In this document: piece by piece, positions 20,225 through 27,918 of the stretch
Layout of the letters: the number at the start of each line of letters is the position of its first letter
Position numbering within the stretch: position 1 is the first letter of the stretch
Origin: Flavobacterium lipolyticum
Lineage (GTDB): Bacteria > Bacteroidota > Bacteroidia > Flavobacteriales > Flavobacteriaceae
Direction of reading: 5' to 3'
Length of the DNA: 64,000 nucleotides
Assembly (NCBI RefSeq): GCF_020905335.1
Contig: NZ_JAJJMN010000001.1
Span: 2,294,001 to 2,358,000, forward strand
The notes under the pieces: model-generated
What the model saw: the letters and a program-made list of their open reading frames with translations, nothing else
The model's database searches: none
What the model was told of the DNA's origin: nothing
Program-made: the position numbers and the translations under genes

Positions 20225-21721
20225 TTAAAGGTGATTTGTTTGATTTTTATTGTCGATGTAAACCATTCCAATTACAAAACAAACCGAGGCTATAATAATT
20301 GGGTACCAAAGTCCGTCAAGATAAAAATCATCTTTTCCGGCAGCTTTAGCATGAGTTACAAAATAAGTTGAAATTGCCGGGAGTAGTCCGCCAAAAATTC
20401 CGTTCCCTACATGATAGGGAAGTGACATCGAAGTATATCTGATTTTAGTTGGAAACAGTTCCACTAAAAACGCTGCAATTGGGCCATAAACCATGGTAAC
20501 AAATAAAACCTGAATGAAAACTAAGAAAATTAAAGTCCATTCATCATTAGAATTGATATTGATAACAACACTGCTTTGAGATTCTTTTTGATCGGCAAAG
20601 TTTGTTTTCTTCTCTGTATACGTAGTTCCGTCAGTATAGGTTTTTGAAATCGTGGTAATGGTTTGATTTTCTTTAAAAACAGCTGTATTTGTAGTTGTTT
20701 TCTCCACTATTTCAGTCTTGTGTTTTAGGTCGGTTGTGTTGTACATCTTTTTGTAAATAGGTCTGTAAAACAAAATAGCAAGTAGCATTCCTCCCATCAT
20801 AATATGTTTTCGTCCTATTTTATCACTCAGCCACCCGAAAAAAATAAAAAACGGTGTTCCGAATAACAATGCAATTCCCAGTAATTCATCTACTTGTGAT
20901 GAATTAATATTCATTACCGTTTTCATAAAACTCATGGCATAAAATTGCCCCGTGTACCAAACCACGCCTTGCCCCATAGTGGCGCCGAACAATGCGAGTA
21001 AAACAAATTTCAGGTTATATCGATTCCCGAAACTTTCTTTTAAAGGATTGGTGCTAGTTGTTCCTTCTTTTTTAGCTTTGGCAAATACAGGAGATTCATC
21101 CATGTTTTTACGAATCAAATAGGAGATTCCGATCATCACAATAGAGACCCAAAACGGAACACGCCATCCCCAGGAATCAAAATCTTCGGGCGAAAGAATG
21201 TTTTTTGTGGCTAATATGACCATCAAAGAAATAAATAAGCCAACTGTTGCGGTAGTCTGAATCCACGAAGTCCAATAACCCTTTTGTCTCGCAGGAGCGT
21301 GTTCTGCCACATAAGTAGCAGCTCCTCCATATTCGCCTCCAAGAGCAAGTCCCTGAAGTAAGCGAAGAATTAAAACCAATAAAGGAGCTAAAAAACCAAT
21401 TGTTTCATAACTCGGAATACAGCCAATTAAAAAAGTAGAGCCTCCCATTAATAGTAGCGTCGCCATAAAAGTGTATTTGCGGCCAATGATATCACCAAGT
21501 CTTCCGAAAAACAATGCTCCAAATGGCCGTACTACAAATCCGGCAGCAAAAGTGGCTAAAGTCGATAAGAATGCGGCAGTAGGATTGTCACTGGGGAAGA
21601 ATTTGGTTGAGATGACCACCGCTAAACTACCGAAAATATAAAAATCATACCATTCAATCATGGTTCCCATTGACGATGCCGAAATTACTTTCCAGATGCC
21701 CTTTGTAGCGGTATTGCTCAT
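20225..21721 (-). CDS. MHS-family MFS transporter (ProP/KgtP-like)
   Basis: Polytopic protein of 498 residues. Motifs GTMIEWYDFYIFGSLA, RPFGALFFGRLGDIIGRKYTF and LQGLALGGEYGGAATYVAEHAP are typical of the metabolite:H+ symporter branch, which imports osmolytes or organic acids. Between the middle and last helices lies a hydrophilic insert of about 70 residues (around 330-400; Thr/Lys/Glu-rich, ISKTYTDGTTYTEKKTNF) that ordinary ProP-like proteins lack. The small downstream membrane protein is probably in the same operon. Substrate not determinable; it is not obviously part of the starch pathway despite its location. Confidence 0.88.
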   Translation of the reverse strand: MSNTATKGIWKVISASSMGTMIEWYDFYIFGSLAVVISTKFFPSDNPTAAFLSTLATFAAGFVVRPFGALFFGRLGDIIGRKYTFMATLLLMGGSTFLIGCIPSYETIGFLAPLLVLILRLLQGLALGGEYGGAATYVAEHAPARQKGYWTSWIQTTATVGLFISLMVILATKNILSPEDFDSWGWRVPFWVSIVMIGISYLIRKNMDESPVFAKAKKEGTTSTNPLKESFGNRYNLKFVLLALFGATMGQGVVWYTGQFYAMSFMKTVMNINSSQVDELLGIALLFGTPFFIFFGWLSDKIGRKHIMMGGMLLAILFYRPIYKKMYNTTDLKHKTEIVEKTTTNTAVFKENQTITTISKTYTDGTTYTEKKTNFADQKESQSSVVININSNDEWTLIFLVFIQVLFVTMVYGPIAAFLVELFPTKIRYTSMSLPYHVGNGIFGGLLPAISTYFVTHAKAAGKDDFYLDGLWYPIIIASVCFVIGMVYIDNKNQTNHL

Positions 21722-21864
21722 AAGCTGACTTTGTGTACTTGATGGTGAATAAAAGTATAAAGTGTTATTTCGCGAATATATAAGATATTTTTTTATTTAT
21801 TTAATGATTTTTTAACAAAAAAATAATATTTGATAATTGTTTGTTTCTAAGGTAAAATAGTTAT

Positions 21865-21888
21865 GAATCAAGAACAAAATTTGGGAAG
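21865..21888 (+). repeat. diverged copy of the left end of the downstream insertion sequence
   Basis: This 24-base stretch matches the left terminal repeat at 22105-22128 at 20 positions, with a run of 13 identical bases (ATCAAGAACAAAA). It is closer to that end than the element's own right end is (18 of 24). No transposase relic is visible between the two. Confidence 0.55.
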
Positions 21889-22096
21889 AAAAGGGTTGAA
21901 TGTCCGAAAAACGACAGCATCGTACACAGCACTATGAACTGGATTAAGGCACAGAATTACCCTGAAAGGGCAAAAATGAATCATAAGCGATAGTATTATC
22001 TTTTGGTAAATAACACCTAAATTCCGTGTCATCCGTGCCGTTTTTAACCGTAATGTGAATGAAGGATTATGCAAGGAACGAAAATTCTAATAGGAA

Positions 22097-22104
22097 AGAA
22101 AAAG
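22097..22104. repeat. 8-bp target-site duplication, left copy
   Basis: AGAAAAAG directly abuts the left terminal repeat, and the identical 8 bases directly follow the right terminal repeat at 23520-23527. An 8-bp duplication is what ISL3-type elements make. Confidence 0.85.
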
Positions 22105-22172
22105 GGATCAAGAACAAAACCTGGGGAGGAATGTCAAAATAAAATTAGAAATTTGTAATCTAAGAATTAGAT

Positions 22173-22520
22173 ATGACACCTATAGAGCTTTTAAAATTTA
22201 TGCTTCCTGATTTTTTAATAGAATACTTTGAAGTAGTTTCTACCACTAACACAGAAGAAGTATTGCATCTGTATTTTGAAGAAAAAATAAAACCTCCACA
22301 AGAGTTTAATTCTTTTGAATTGATTTCTAAGGGGTTTCTTGATGAGATTACTATTCAGGATTTTCCATTAAGAGGTAAATTTGTGTATTTACACATCAAA
22401 AGACGCCGTTGGACTAATAAAACCAATGGAGAAATCATCAAAAGAGATTGGACTTTAGTTGCTAAAGGAACTCGCATGACTCAGGAGTTTGCGACTTTTT
22501 TAAAAGAAATTAATAGATAA
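22173..22520 (+). CDS. ISAon1-type transposase, N-terminal region protein
   Basis: Product of 115 residues with the conserved features of the ISAon1 N-terminal ORF: MTPIELLKFMLPDFLIEYFE, DEITIQDFPLRGKFVYLHIKRRRW and WTLVAKGTRMTQEFATFLKEI. It probably contributes to DNA-end recognition. It ends at a TAA at 22518-22520, 17 bases after the transposase frame has opened, so it may be fused to the transposase by frameshifting. Confidence 0.85.
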   Translation: MTPIELLKFMLPDFLIEYFEVVSTTNTEEVLHLYFEEKIKPPQEFNSFELISKGFLDEITIQDFPLRGKFVYLHIKRRRWTNKTNGEIIKRDWTLVAKGTRMTQEFATFLKEINR

Positions 22521-23496
22521 GAGTGCTACAGATTGTCATACTATTGGAGGCTTTTTCGGAGTTAACGGAAAGAGACTCCAAAGACAATACAAAAAACATT
22601 TAAGCTCGTTTAATACATGGGCTCCACGCGAACATGCGCACCAATGGATGATTTACCCTGAAAACATGGGCACTCATTTATCCATTGACGAGGTGGCTTT
22701 GTCTCAGGGGGAACTTTATACTATCCTGACCAACAAGAAATTCAAAGGCAAAAAAGGTTGCCTGGTAGCTATTGTTGCCGGAACTAAAGCAGATCAGGTT
22801 ATAGAACACATCAGAAAGATTGATTACAAGAAAAGATCTTTTGTCAAAGAGATAACGCTCGATATGGCTAATTCCATGAAGCTAATCTCTAAGAAATGTT
22901 TTCCTAAAGCCATACAGGTTACAGATCGGTTCCATGTTCAAAAATTAGCACTCGAAGCAGTACAAGAGATTAGAATCAAACATCGCTGGGAAGCTATGGA
23001 CTTTGAGAATCAATCGATACTACAAGCCAAATTAGAAAACAAAACATACATTCCCCAGCTTTTACCTAACGGAGATTCTGTTAAACAGTTATTAGCCAGA
23101 AGTAGGTATCTACTTTATAAGTCTCGCGAAAAATGGACTCGGAGCCAAGAAGAAAGAGCACAAATGGTATTTGAACTATATCCTGACATTAAAACAGCTT
23201 ACAATTTAAACCAACAGCTTCGAGGAATTTACAATAACTACAATGACAAACATATTGCCATGACCAAACTGGCACATTGGTATAGAAATGTAGAAGAATC
23301 AGGTTTTAAAAACTTTAATATTCTACTCAATACCATAACTATTAATTATCAGTCAATCTTAAACTATTTTGATAATAGAAGCACAAATGCTTCGGCAGAA
23401 TCTTTCAATGCTAAAATAAAAGCTTTTAGAAGTCAATTTAGAGGAGTGAGCAATATAGATTTTTTCTTGTTCAGATTATCTAATCTTTTTGCTTAA
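22504..23496 (+). CDS. ISAon1-type DDE transposase
   Basis: The frame is open from 22504. The first ATG is only at 22648, but the upstream part also reads as coding (SATDCHTIGGFFGV, RLQRQYKKHLSSF, WAPREHAHQWMIYPENMG), so that ATG would cut off conserved sequence. The DDE residues are visible: Asp in HLSIDEVALSQGELY, Asp in QVTDRFHVQKL and Glu in STNASAESFNAKIKAF. The frame is +1 relative to the preceding ORF, so expression probably needs a +1 (or -2) frameshift within 22504-22520, or an unrecognised start. Length is normal for the family and no internal stop is present. Confidence 0.85.
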   Translation, partial: KKLIDKSATDCHTIGGFFGVNGKRLQRQYKKHLSSFNTWAPREHAHQWMIYPENMGTHLSIDEVALSQGELYTILTNKKFKGKKGCLVAIVAGTKADQVIEHIRKIDYKKRSFVKEITLDMANSMKLISKKCFPKAIQVTDRFHVQKLALEAVQEIRIKHRWEAMDFENQSILQAKLENKTYIPQLLPNGDSVKQLLARSRYLLYKSREKWTRSQEERAQMVFELYPDIKTAYNLNQQLRGIYNNYNDKHIAMTKLAHWYRNVEESGFKNFNILLNTITINYQSILNYFDNRSTNASAESFNAKIKAFRSQFRGVSNIDFFLFRLSNLFA

Positions 23497-23519
23497 TCCC
23501 CAACTTTTGAACCTGATCC

Positions 23520-23527
23520 AGAAAAAG
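23520..23527. repeat. 8-bp target-site duplication, right copy
   Basis: AGAAAAAG immediately follows the right terminal repeat and is identical to 22097-22104. Confidence 0.85.
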
Positions 23528-23570
23528 TTTGTGTTAGAATGTTTAATTGCGAAGGAAAAATGGTAAAAAC

Positions 23571-23598
23571 AAAAAACCCACTCGGTGGAGTGGGTTTT
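23571..23598 (-). terminator. intrinsic terminator of tRNA-Phe
   Basis: An 11-bp perfect stem (AAAACCCACTC at 23573-23583 with its complement at 23588-23598) and a 4-base loop are followed by a T-run on the minus strand. It begins directly at the encoded CCA end of the tRNA gene. Confidence 0.85.
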
Positions 23599-23673
23599 GG
23601 TGGTACCTCCAGGGATCGAACCAGGGACACATGGATTTTCAGTCCATTGCTCTACCATCTGAGCTAAGGTACC
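23598..23673 (-). tRNA. tRNA-Phe (anticodon GAA)
   Basis: The minus strand folds as a complete tRNA: 7-bp acceptor stem GGTACCT / AGGTACC, D-arm TAGCTCAGATGGTAGAGC, anticodon arm with loop CTGAAAAT (anticodon GAA), T-arm with GGTTCGATCC, discriminator A and an encoded CCA. Total length is 76 nucleotides. It stands alone, divergent from coaX and next to the insertion sequence. Confidence 0.97.
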
Positions 23674-23777
23674 GTGCTGTGCGCATTGCGGGTGCAAAGA
23701 TAGAATCATTTTTCGTTTATCCAAAACATTTTTTTAAAAAAATCAATTCGTATCTTCGCCTTGCTAAAAAAACAAAC

Positions 23778-24512
23778 ATGATTTTAACGGTTGATGTTGG
23801 GAATACCCGAATTAAAGCTGCTGTATTTGAGGGTGGTACTGTTCTTGAAATTTTTACTTTTGAGAAAAATGAGCTCGAAAAAAAAATAAAAAAAATTTTA
23901 GAAAAATTTCAGAAATGCTCCGATTTGGTTGTTGCATCGGTTGGAAATGTCGAAAAACAATCTTTCCTGACTTTCGAAAAGGATCTAAAAGTTCATTTTT
24001 TAACCCATGAGGATATTTTTCCTTTCACCAATAAATATGCAACTCCAAAAACATTAGGAATAGACCGAATGGTTTTGGCGGCCGGAGCAACTTTGAAATT
24101 TCCCAGACAAAACAGACTGGTAATTGATGCCGGAACTTGTATAACCTACGATTTCATCGACGAAAATGATAACTATTTAGGGGGAGCTATTTCTCCGGGA
24201 CTAAGACTGCGTTACGAATCTTTGCACAATTTTACAGCCAGGCTGCCGTTACTCACTTTAGAGTCTCCGGAGGCATATATTGGAGATTCCACAAAACAGG
24301 CGATTCACTCTGGAGTGGTCAATGGATTCGTCTATGAGATTGATGGTTTTATCGATGAATATCGGGCAAACTTTTCAAATTTTATAATAATTTTAACGGG
24401 AGGTGATGCAGATTTTTTGGCTAAACGATTAAAAAATACCATATTTGCCAATTCAAATTTCCTTTTGGAGAGTTTGAACCAAACATTTCAATATAAAATC
24501 GACAATGATTAA
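23778..24512 (+). CDS. coaX: type III pantothenate kinase
   Basis: First enzyme of coenzyme A synthesis, phosphorylating pantothenate; 244 residues from the chosen ATG. The ASKHA-fold motifs of CoaX are clear: VDVGNTRIKAAVF (Asp6, phosphate-binding), LGIDRMVLAAGA, LVIDAGTCITYDF, GGAISPGLRLR and LTGGDADFL. Upstream in-frame codons read back through the tRNA gene and cannot be coding. It overlaps the next gene by 8 bases and starts a plus-strand run of envelope genes that ends at the terminator near 30045. Confidence 0.96.
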   Translation: MILTVDVGNTRIKAAVFEGGTVLEIFTFEKNELEKKIKKILEKFQKCSDLVVASVGNVEKQSFLTFEKDLKVHFLTHEDIFPFTNKYATPKTLGIDRMVLAAGATLKFPRQNRLVIDAGTCITYDFIDENDNYLGGAISPGLRLRYESLHNFTARLPLLTLESPEAYIGDSTKQAIHSGVVNGFVYEIDGFIDEYRANFSNFIIILTGGDADFLAKRLKNTIFANSNFLLESLNQTFQYKIDND

Positions 24513-25737
24513 AAAAATTATAGTAAGCGCTTGTTTGCTTATCTCGTTCGTTTCATTCGCTCAACAGGGTACTGCATCGCCTTATTCTTTCTTCGGAATT
24601 GGAGATACAAGATTTAAAGGAACCCTTGAAAACAGATCGATGTCAGGAGTTGCGGTGGAGCAGGATAGTATTCACCTGAATATTGAAAATCCTGCAAGTT
24701 ATGCGAGTTTAAAGTTTACAACTTTTACAGTTGGGGGATCTTTTGGTACAACTAATCTGAAAACCGGCGAAAAATCTGAAAAGGCACAAAGAGCTACTTT
24801 TGATTATTTGGCATTAGGAATTCCAATGGGAAAATTTGGAGCAGCGTTTGGTTTAGTTCCGTTGAGTTCTGTTGGATATAAAATTCAAAATGACCTTACA
24901 GATACAGAAGGAGCTACAAGTACACAGCTTCAGGGAAAAGGTGGAGTTAATAAAGTGTTTTTTGGTTTAGGATATAAGATTAAAAAGAACTGGAATATTG
25001 GAGTTGATGCACAGTATAATTTCGGAAGAATCACCACCACAAGTTTAGCACTTAGAACAAATGTTGAAAACGCGACCAGAGAGACAAATGCTTCTGAGTT
25101 ATCGGGCATTAATTTTAATATTGGTACCATGTATCAAACAAAAATTGATAAAAAACTAAGCTTGTTTACCAGTTTGAATTATACTTTTGCCAGTAACTTA
25201 AATTCAAACAGCACAAGAGTTATTCAGGTAGATGGTGATCCGGATCCAATTAATACTCCTGAGCAAACAAATAAACTAAAGTTACCAAATAAAATAACCT
25301 TTGGTGCGGGTATCGGGGAAGCCAGAAAATGGCTTGTGGGTACGACCATTTCTTTTCAGGGCAAGGGAGAGCTTGCTAATTTTTACAATACAAGAGATAA
25401 TGTACGTTACGAAAAATATCAAAAGTATGCGATAGGGGGGTACTATATTCCTAATTATGAATCGTTCACAAGCTATTTTAGCCGAATGACGTACAGAGCC
25501 GGGTTAAAATACGAGAAAATTGGTTTGGTAGTAAATAATCAGGAAATCAATGATTTAGGAATGACGTTGGGTATGGGGATTCCACTTAATAACGGATCTT
25601 TTTCAAATGTTAATATTGGACTTGAGTTCGGAAAAAGAGGAACAATGTCAGCAGGTTTAGTTCAGGAAAACTATTTCAATTTTAGTATGAGCTTCTCATT
25701 TAATGATAAATGGTTCGTGAAAAGTAAATTCAATTAA
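24505..25737 (+). CDS. outer-membrane beta-barrel protein of unknown function
   Basis: Protein of 410 residues with a signal peptide (…FVSFAQQ), alternating amphipathic strands and a C-terminus of the barrel type (NFSMSFSFNDKWFVKSKFN). The start (GTASPYSFFGIGDTRFKGTLENRSMSGVAV) and the NPASYASLKFTTFTVGG stretch resemble FadL/OmpP1-like or PorV-like barrels of Bacteroidota. Its start overlaps the coaX stop, and lptC follows after 52 bp. I know this gene order in flavobacteria but no experimental function. A role in outer-membrane transport or biogenesis is inference. Confidence 0.8.
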   Translation: MIKKIIVSACLLISFVSFAQQGTASPYSFFGIGDTRFKGTLENRSMSGVAVEQDSIHLNIENPASYASLKFTTFTVGGSFGTTNLKTGEKSEKAQRATFDYLALGIPMGKFGAAFGLVPLSSVGYKIQNDLTDTEGATSTQLQGKGGVNKVFFGLGYKIKKNWNIGVDAQYNFGRITTTSLALRTNVENATRETNASELSGINFNIGTMYQTKIDKKLSLFTSLNYTFASNLNSNSTRVIQVDGDPDPINTPEQTNKLKLPNKITFGAGIGEARKWLVGTTISFQGKGELANFYNTRDNVRYEKYQKYAIGGYYIPNYESFTSYFSRMTYRAGLKYEKIGLVVNNQEINDLGMTLGMGIPLNNGSFSNVNIGLEFGKRGTMSAGLVQENYFNFSMSFSFNDKWFVKSKFN

Positions 25738-25789
25738 ACATAAACTTTTATGTTTTTTTAAGCTCATTACAATTTACTACATTTGGCAA

Positions 25790-26341
25790 ATGAATTTATC
25801 AAAAAGATATACAATAGCGGCTGTCACAGTTTTTACTGTGACACTGTTTTTTGGGTGCGAAAGTAATTTTAAAGAAGTTCAGAAAATTAACTTCTCAGAG
25901 TTTGTTCCCGGAAGTGATGCAGATACCGTTGATATTAAATATACAGATTCCGGGCGTATAACCGGGGTTTTGAAAAGTCCTAAAATGCTGGATTATTCTA
26001 ATTTGGATTTTCCATTTACCGAATTTCCAAAAGGAATTGATGTTACCTTATACGATAAAAATCAAAAACGTACCTTTATCAGGTCAAATTATGCAGTGTC
26101 TTATAAACCAACCGGTATAATTGACTTGCAGGGAAAAGTTAGAATCACTTCTGAAGAAGGGCAAATGCTGGAAACAGAACAGCTGTACTTCGATCAGAAT
26201 AACGAATGGTTTTATACCGAAAGAAAATTTAAGCTTACAGATGCAAAAGGAAGCTCAAATGGGCAAGGGATAGATTTTAGTAAGGATTTTAAAGTGATTA
26301 ATTCGCAGCGTGTGAGCGGCGAGATCGAATCAGACGAATAA
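25790..26341 (+). CDS. lptC: LPS export protein LptC (lipoprotein form)
   Basis: LptC-family protein of 183 residues (formerly DUF1239). It begins with a signal sequence and a Cys in a lipobox-like context (TLFFGCES), unlike E. coli LptC, which is held by an N-terminal helix. The central beta-jellyroll region shows YTDSGRITGVLKSPKM, FPKGIDVTLYDKNQKRTFIRSNYAVSY and LQGKVRITSEEGQMLETEQLYFDQ, typical of the family. It would pass lipopolysaccharide from LptBFG to LptA. Its place among other envelope genes fits. Confidence 0.88.
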   Translation: MNLSKRYTIAAVTVFTVTLFFGCESNFKEVQKINFSEFVPGSDADTVDIKYTDSGRITGVLKSPKMLDYSNLDFPFTEFPKGIDVTLYDKNQKRTFIRSNYAVSYKPTGIIDLQGKVRITSEEGQMLETEQLYFDQNNEWFYTERKFKLTDAKGSSNGQGIDFSKDFKVINSQRVSGEIESDE

Positions 26342-26352
26342 AAAAAGAAATT

Positions 26353-26547
26353 ATGGGTTACATAAAATATACACAATACGTTTACATCATATTTGCCATT
26401 TACTTTATTTATGATGGTTTTACAAAGATAAACGATGGAAATGATACCGCCGCTTTAAGTTTTTTAATTGCAGGTATGGCAGTATTTATGTTCTTCTTTA
26501 GGAGGAAATTTGTCAAGAAATTTGATGACCGTAATAAAAAGCAATAA
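26353..26547 (+). CDS. small membrane protein of unknown function
   Basis: A 64-residue product with two predicted transmembrane segments (about 5-21 and 30-49) and a basic C-terminus (RRKFVKKFDDRNKKQ). It lies 11 bp after lptC and 3 bp before the CNNM/CorC gene, so it is clearly in the operon. No recognisable family. The tight spacing is the main evidence that it is real. Confidence 0.75.
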   Translation: MGYIKYTQYVYIIFAIYFIYDGFTKINDGNDTAALSFLIAGMAVFMFFFRRKFVKKFDDRNKKQ

Positions 26548-26550
26548 ACA

Positions 26551-27810
26551 ATGGAAATAGGGATTATAGTATTATGTTTAATATTGTCAGCCTTTTTTTC
26601 AGGAATGGAAATTGCTTTTATTTCATCCAATAAAATTTATCTTGAAATTGAAAAAAAACAAGATAATTTTGCCTCACAAATTCTAACAAAACTTACCGGA
26701 AATCCTTCAAAGTTTATTGCTGCAATGCTTATTGGTAATAACCTGGCTTTGGTTGTCTATGGCTTTTACATGGGGGATTTGATTCTGAAATGGATCGTCA
26801 ATTCAGCAGGGCATTTTTCAAATTTAACAAGTTTGCTGATTCAGACGGTTATTTCGACTTTTGTAGTTTTGGTAACTGCTGAGTTTTTTCCAAAAGTTTT
26901 TTTTCAGATTTATGCCAATTCGTTAATCAAGATTTTTGCGATTCCGGCCTATTTGTTTTATCGTTTGTTCTACTATTTCTCTACTTTTTTTATTTGGATT
27001 TCAGATTTTATTCTGCGTAAATTTTTTAAAACAGAAGGAGATCAGGCACAGTTGTATTTTAGCAAAGTTGAATTGGGGAATTATATTGCAGAACAAATGA
27101 ATGCTGTTGAGGATGATGAAGAAGTAGATTCTGAAATTCAGATTTTTCAGAATGCATTGGAATTTTCAGGTGTAAAAGCCCGTGATATCATGACGCCGCG
27201 CACGGAAATTGTTGATATTGATTTGTTTGACAACGTTACAGATCTTAAAGCGTTGTTTATAGAAACTGGATATTCGAAACTTATAGTGAGTCAAAACTCA
27301 CTTGATGATATTGTAGGGTATGTGCATTCGTTTGATTTGTTTAAAAAACCAAAAACCATAAAATCGGTTTTGATGACGGTTGAATTTGTTCCCGAAACCA
27401 TTTTGATAAAAGATGTACTAAATCTGTTGATCAAAAAACGAAAAAATGTGGCCGTAGTTCTGGATGAATACGGAGGAACTTCCGGAATTATTACAATAGA
27501 AGATATCGTTGAAGAGCTTTTTGGTGAGATCGAAGACGAGCATGATTTAGATGAGGAATTGATTGAGCAGGAATTAGGAGAAGGCAGGTATTTGTTCTCG
27601 ACCCGATTAGATGTAGAATATCTCAATGAAACCTATAAATTAGCTATTCCTGAGGAGGATTCGTACGGGACTTTAGGTGGTTTTATTGTCAATTCGACCA
27701 AAGAAATTCCTCAAAAAGGAGAAGAAATACGAATTGGAAACTATCATTTTGTGATTGAAGAAGCCACAAATAAGAAAATAGAATTGGTTAAATTGACAAT
27801 AAAAGAGTGA
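26551..27810 (+). CDS. CNNM/CorC-family membrane protein with CBS domains
   Basis: Protein of 419 residues: an N-terminal DUF21/CNNM membrane domain with about four helices (to about 150), a paired CBS module (about 205-335; ARDIMTPRTEIVDID and VAVVLDEYGGTSGIITIEDIVEELFGEI are hallmark motifs), and a C-terminal CorC/HlyC domain (to 419; YGTLGGFIVNSTKEIPQKGEEI). Members are often annotated as haemolysins but are linked to magnesium and cobalt homeostasis; GldE of flavobacterial gliding belongs to the same family. No gliding genes are adjacent, so I do not call it gldE. Confidence 0.92.
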   Translation: MEIGIIVLCLILSAFFSGMEIAFISSNKIYLEIEKKQDNFASQILTKLTGNPSKFIAAMLIGNNLALVVYGFYMGDLILKWIVNSAGHFSNLTSLLIQTVISTFVVLVTAEFFPKVFFQIYANSLIKIFAIPAYLFYRLFYYFSTFFIWISDFILRKFFKTEGDQAQLYFSKVELGNYIAEQMNAVEDDEEVDSEIQIFQNALEFSGVKARDIMTPRTEIVDIDLFDNVTDLKALFIETGYSKLIVSQNSLDDIVGYVHSFDLFKKPKTIKSVLMTVEFVPETILIKDVLNLLIKKRKNVAVVLDEYGGTSGIITIEDIVEELFGEIEDEHDLDEELIEQELGEGRYLFSTRLDVEYLNETYKLAIPEEDSYGTLGGFIVNSTKEIPQKGEEIRIGNYHFVIEEATNKKIELVKLTIKE

Positions 27811-27857
27811 TTTTTTAAATTAATAAAAAAAATTGTGTAAAATAAAACGCTAGTTGT

Positions 27858-27887
27858 ATTGTTATTAACTAGATAATTGTATTTTCG
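27858..27887 (+). promoter_or_regulatory. possible promoter of the PpiD-like gene
   Basis: ATTG at 27858-27861 and TATTTTCG at 27880-27887 resemble the -33 TTTG and -7 TAnnTTTG elements, each with one mismatch and an 18-base spacer. It would give a leader of about 25 bases. Confidence 0.35.
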
Positions 27888-27918
27888 CAAACTGAATATA
27901 AAATTAACGATAATAAAA

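Larger units (their letters stand above)
21722..22104. other. gene-free stretch before the insertion sequence
   Basis: About 380 bp without a convincing gene. It contains an ISAon1-end-like sequence at 21865-21888, a small palindrome (CCCTGAAAGGG near 21960) and a degenerate repeat reading CCGTGTCATCCGTGCCG near 22025. It looks like accumulated repeat and insertion relics. The left part (21722-21860) is AT-rich and probably carries the promoter of the MHS transporter. Confidence 0.6.
22105..23519 (+). mobile_element. complete insertion sequence, ISAon1 type (ISL3-like)
   Basis: A 1415-bp element bounded by 24-bp imperfect inverted repeats (22105-22128 and 23496-23519, 18 of 24 matching, both starting GGATCA) and flanked by an exact 8-bp direct repeat. 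It carries two overlapping reading frames for a short N-terminal protein and a DDE transposase. The last bases of the transposase gene run into the right terminal repeat. The intact ends, target duplication and uninterrupted transposase frame suggest a fairly recent insertion. It sits about 80 bp from tRNA-Phe, on the terminator side of the tRNA. Confidence 0.9.

Noticed and set aside
23476..23724. Minus-strand reading frame over the tRNA
   Set aside because: It is antisense or co-linear with the tRNA and the IS end and encodes tRNA-derived sequence.
23547..23777. Longer N-terminus for coaX
   Set aside because: The upstream frame reads through tRNA-Phe and its terminator; the family motif VDVGNT starts right after the ATG at 23778.
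21722..23777. Genomic island or prophage integrated at tRNA-Phe
   Set aside because: Only one insertion sequence is present. There is no integrase and no repeat of the tRNA 3' end.
27291..27626. 111-codon minus-strand frame over the CBS domains of the CNNM/CorC gene
   Set aside because: Serine-rich antisense shadow of a gene with strong family motifs.
26551..27810. Assignment of the CNNM/CorC protein as GldE of gliding motility
   Set aside because: Same family, but no gld genes are adjacent and the domain alone does not distinguish GldE from other members.
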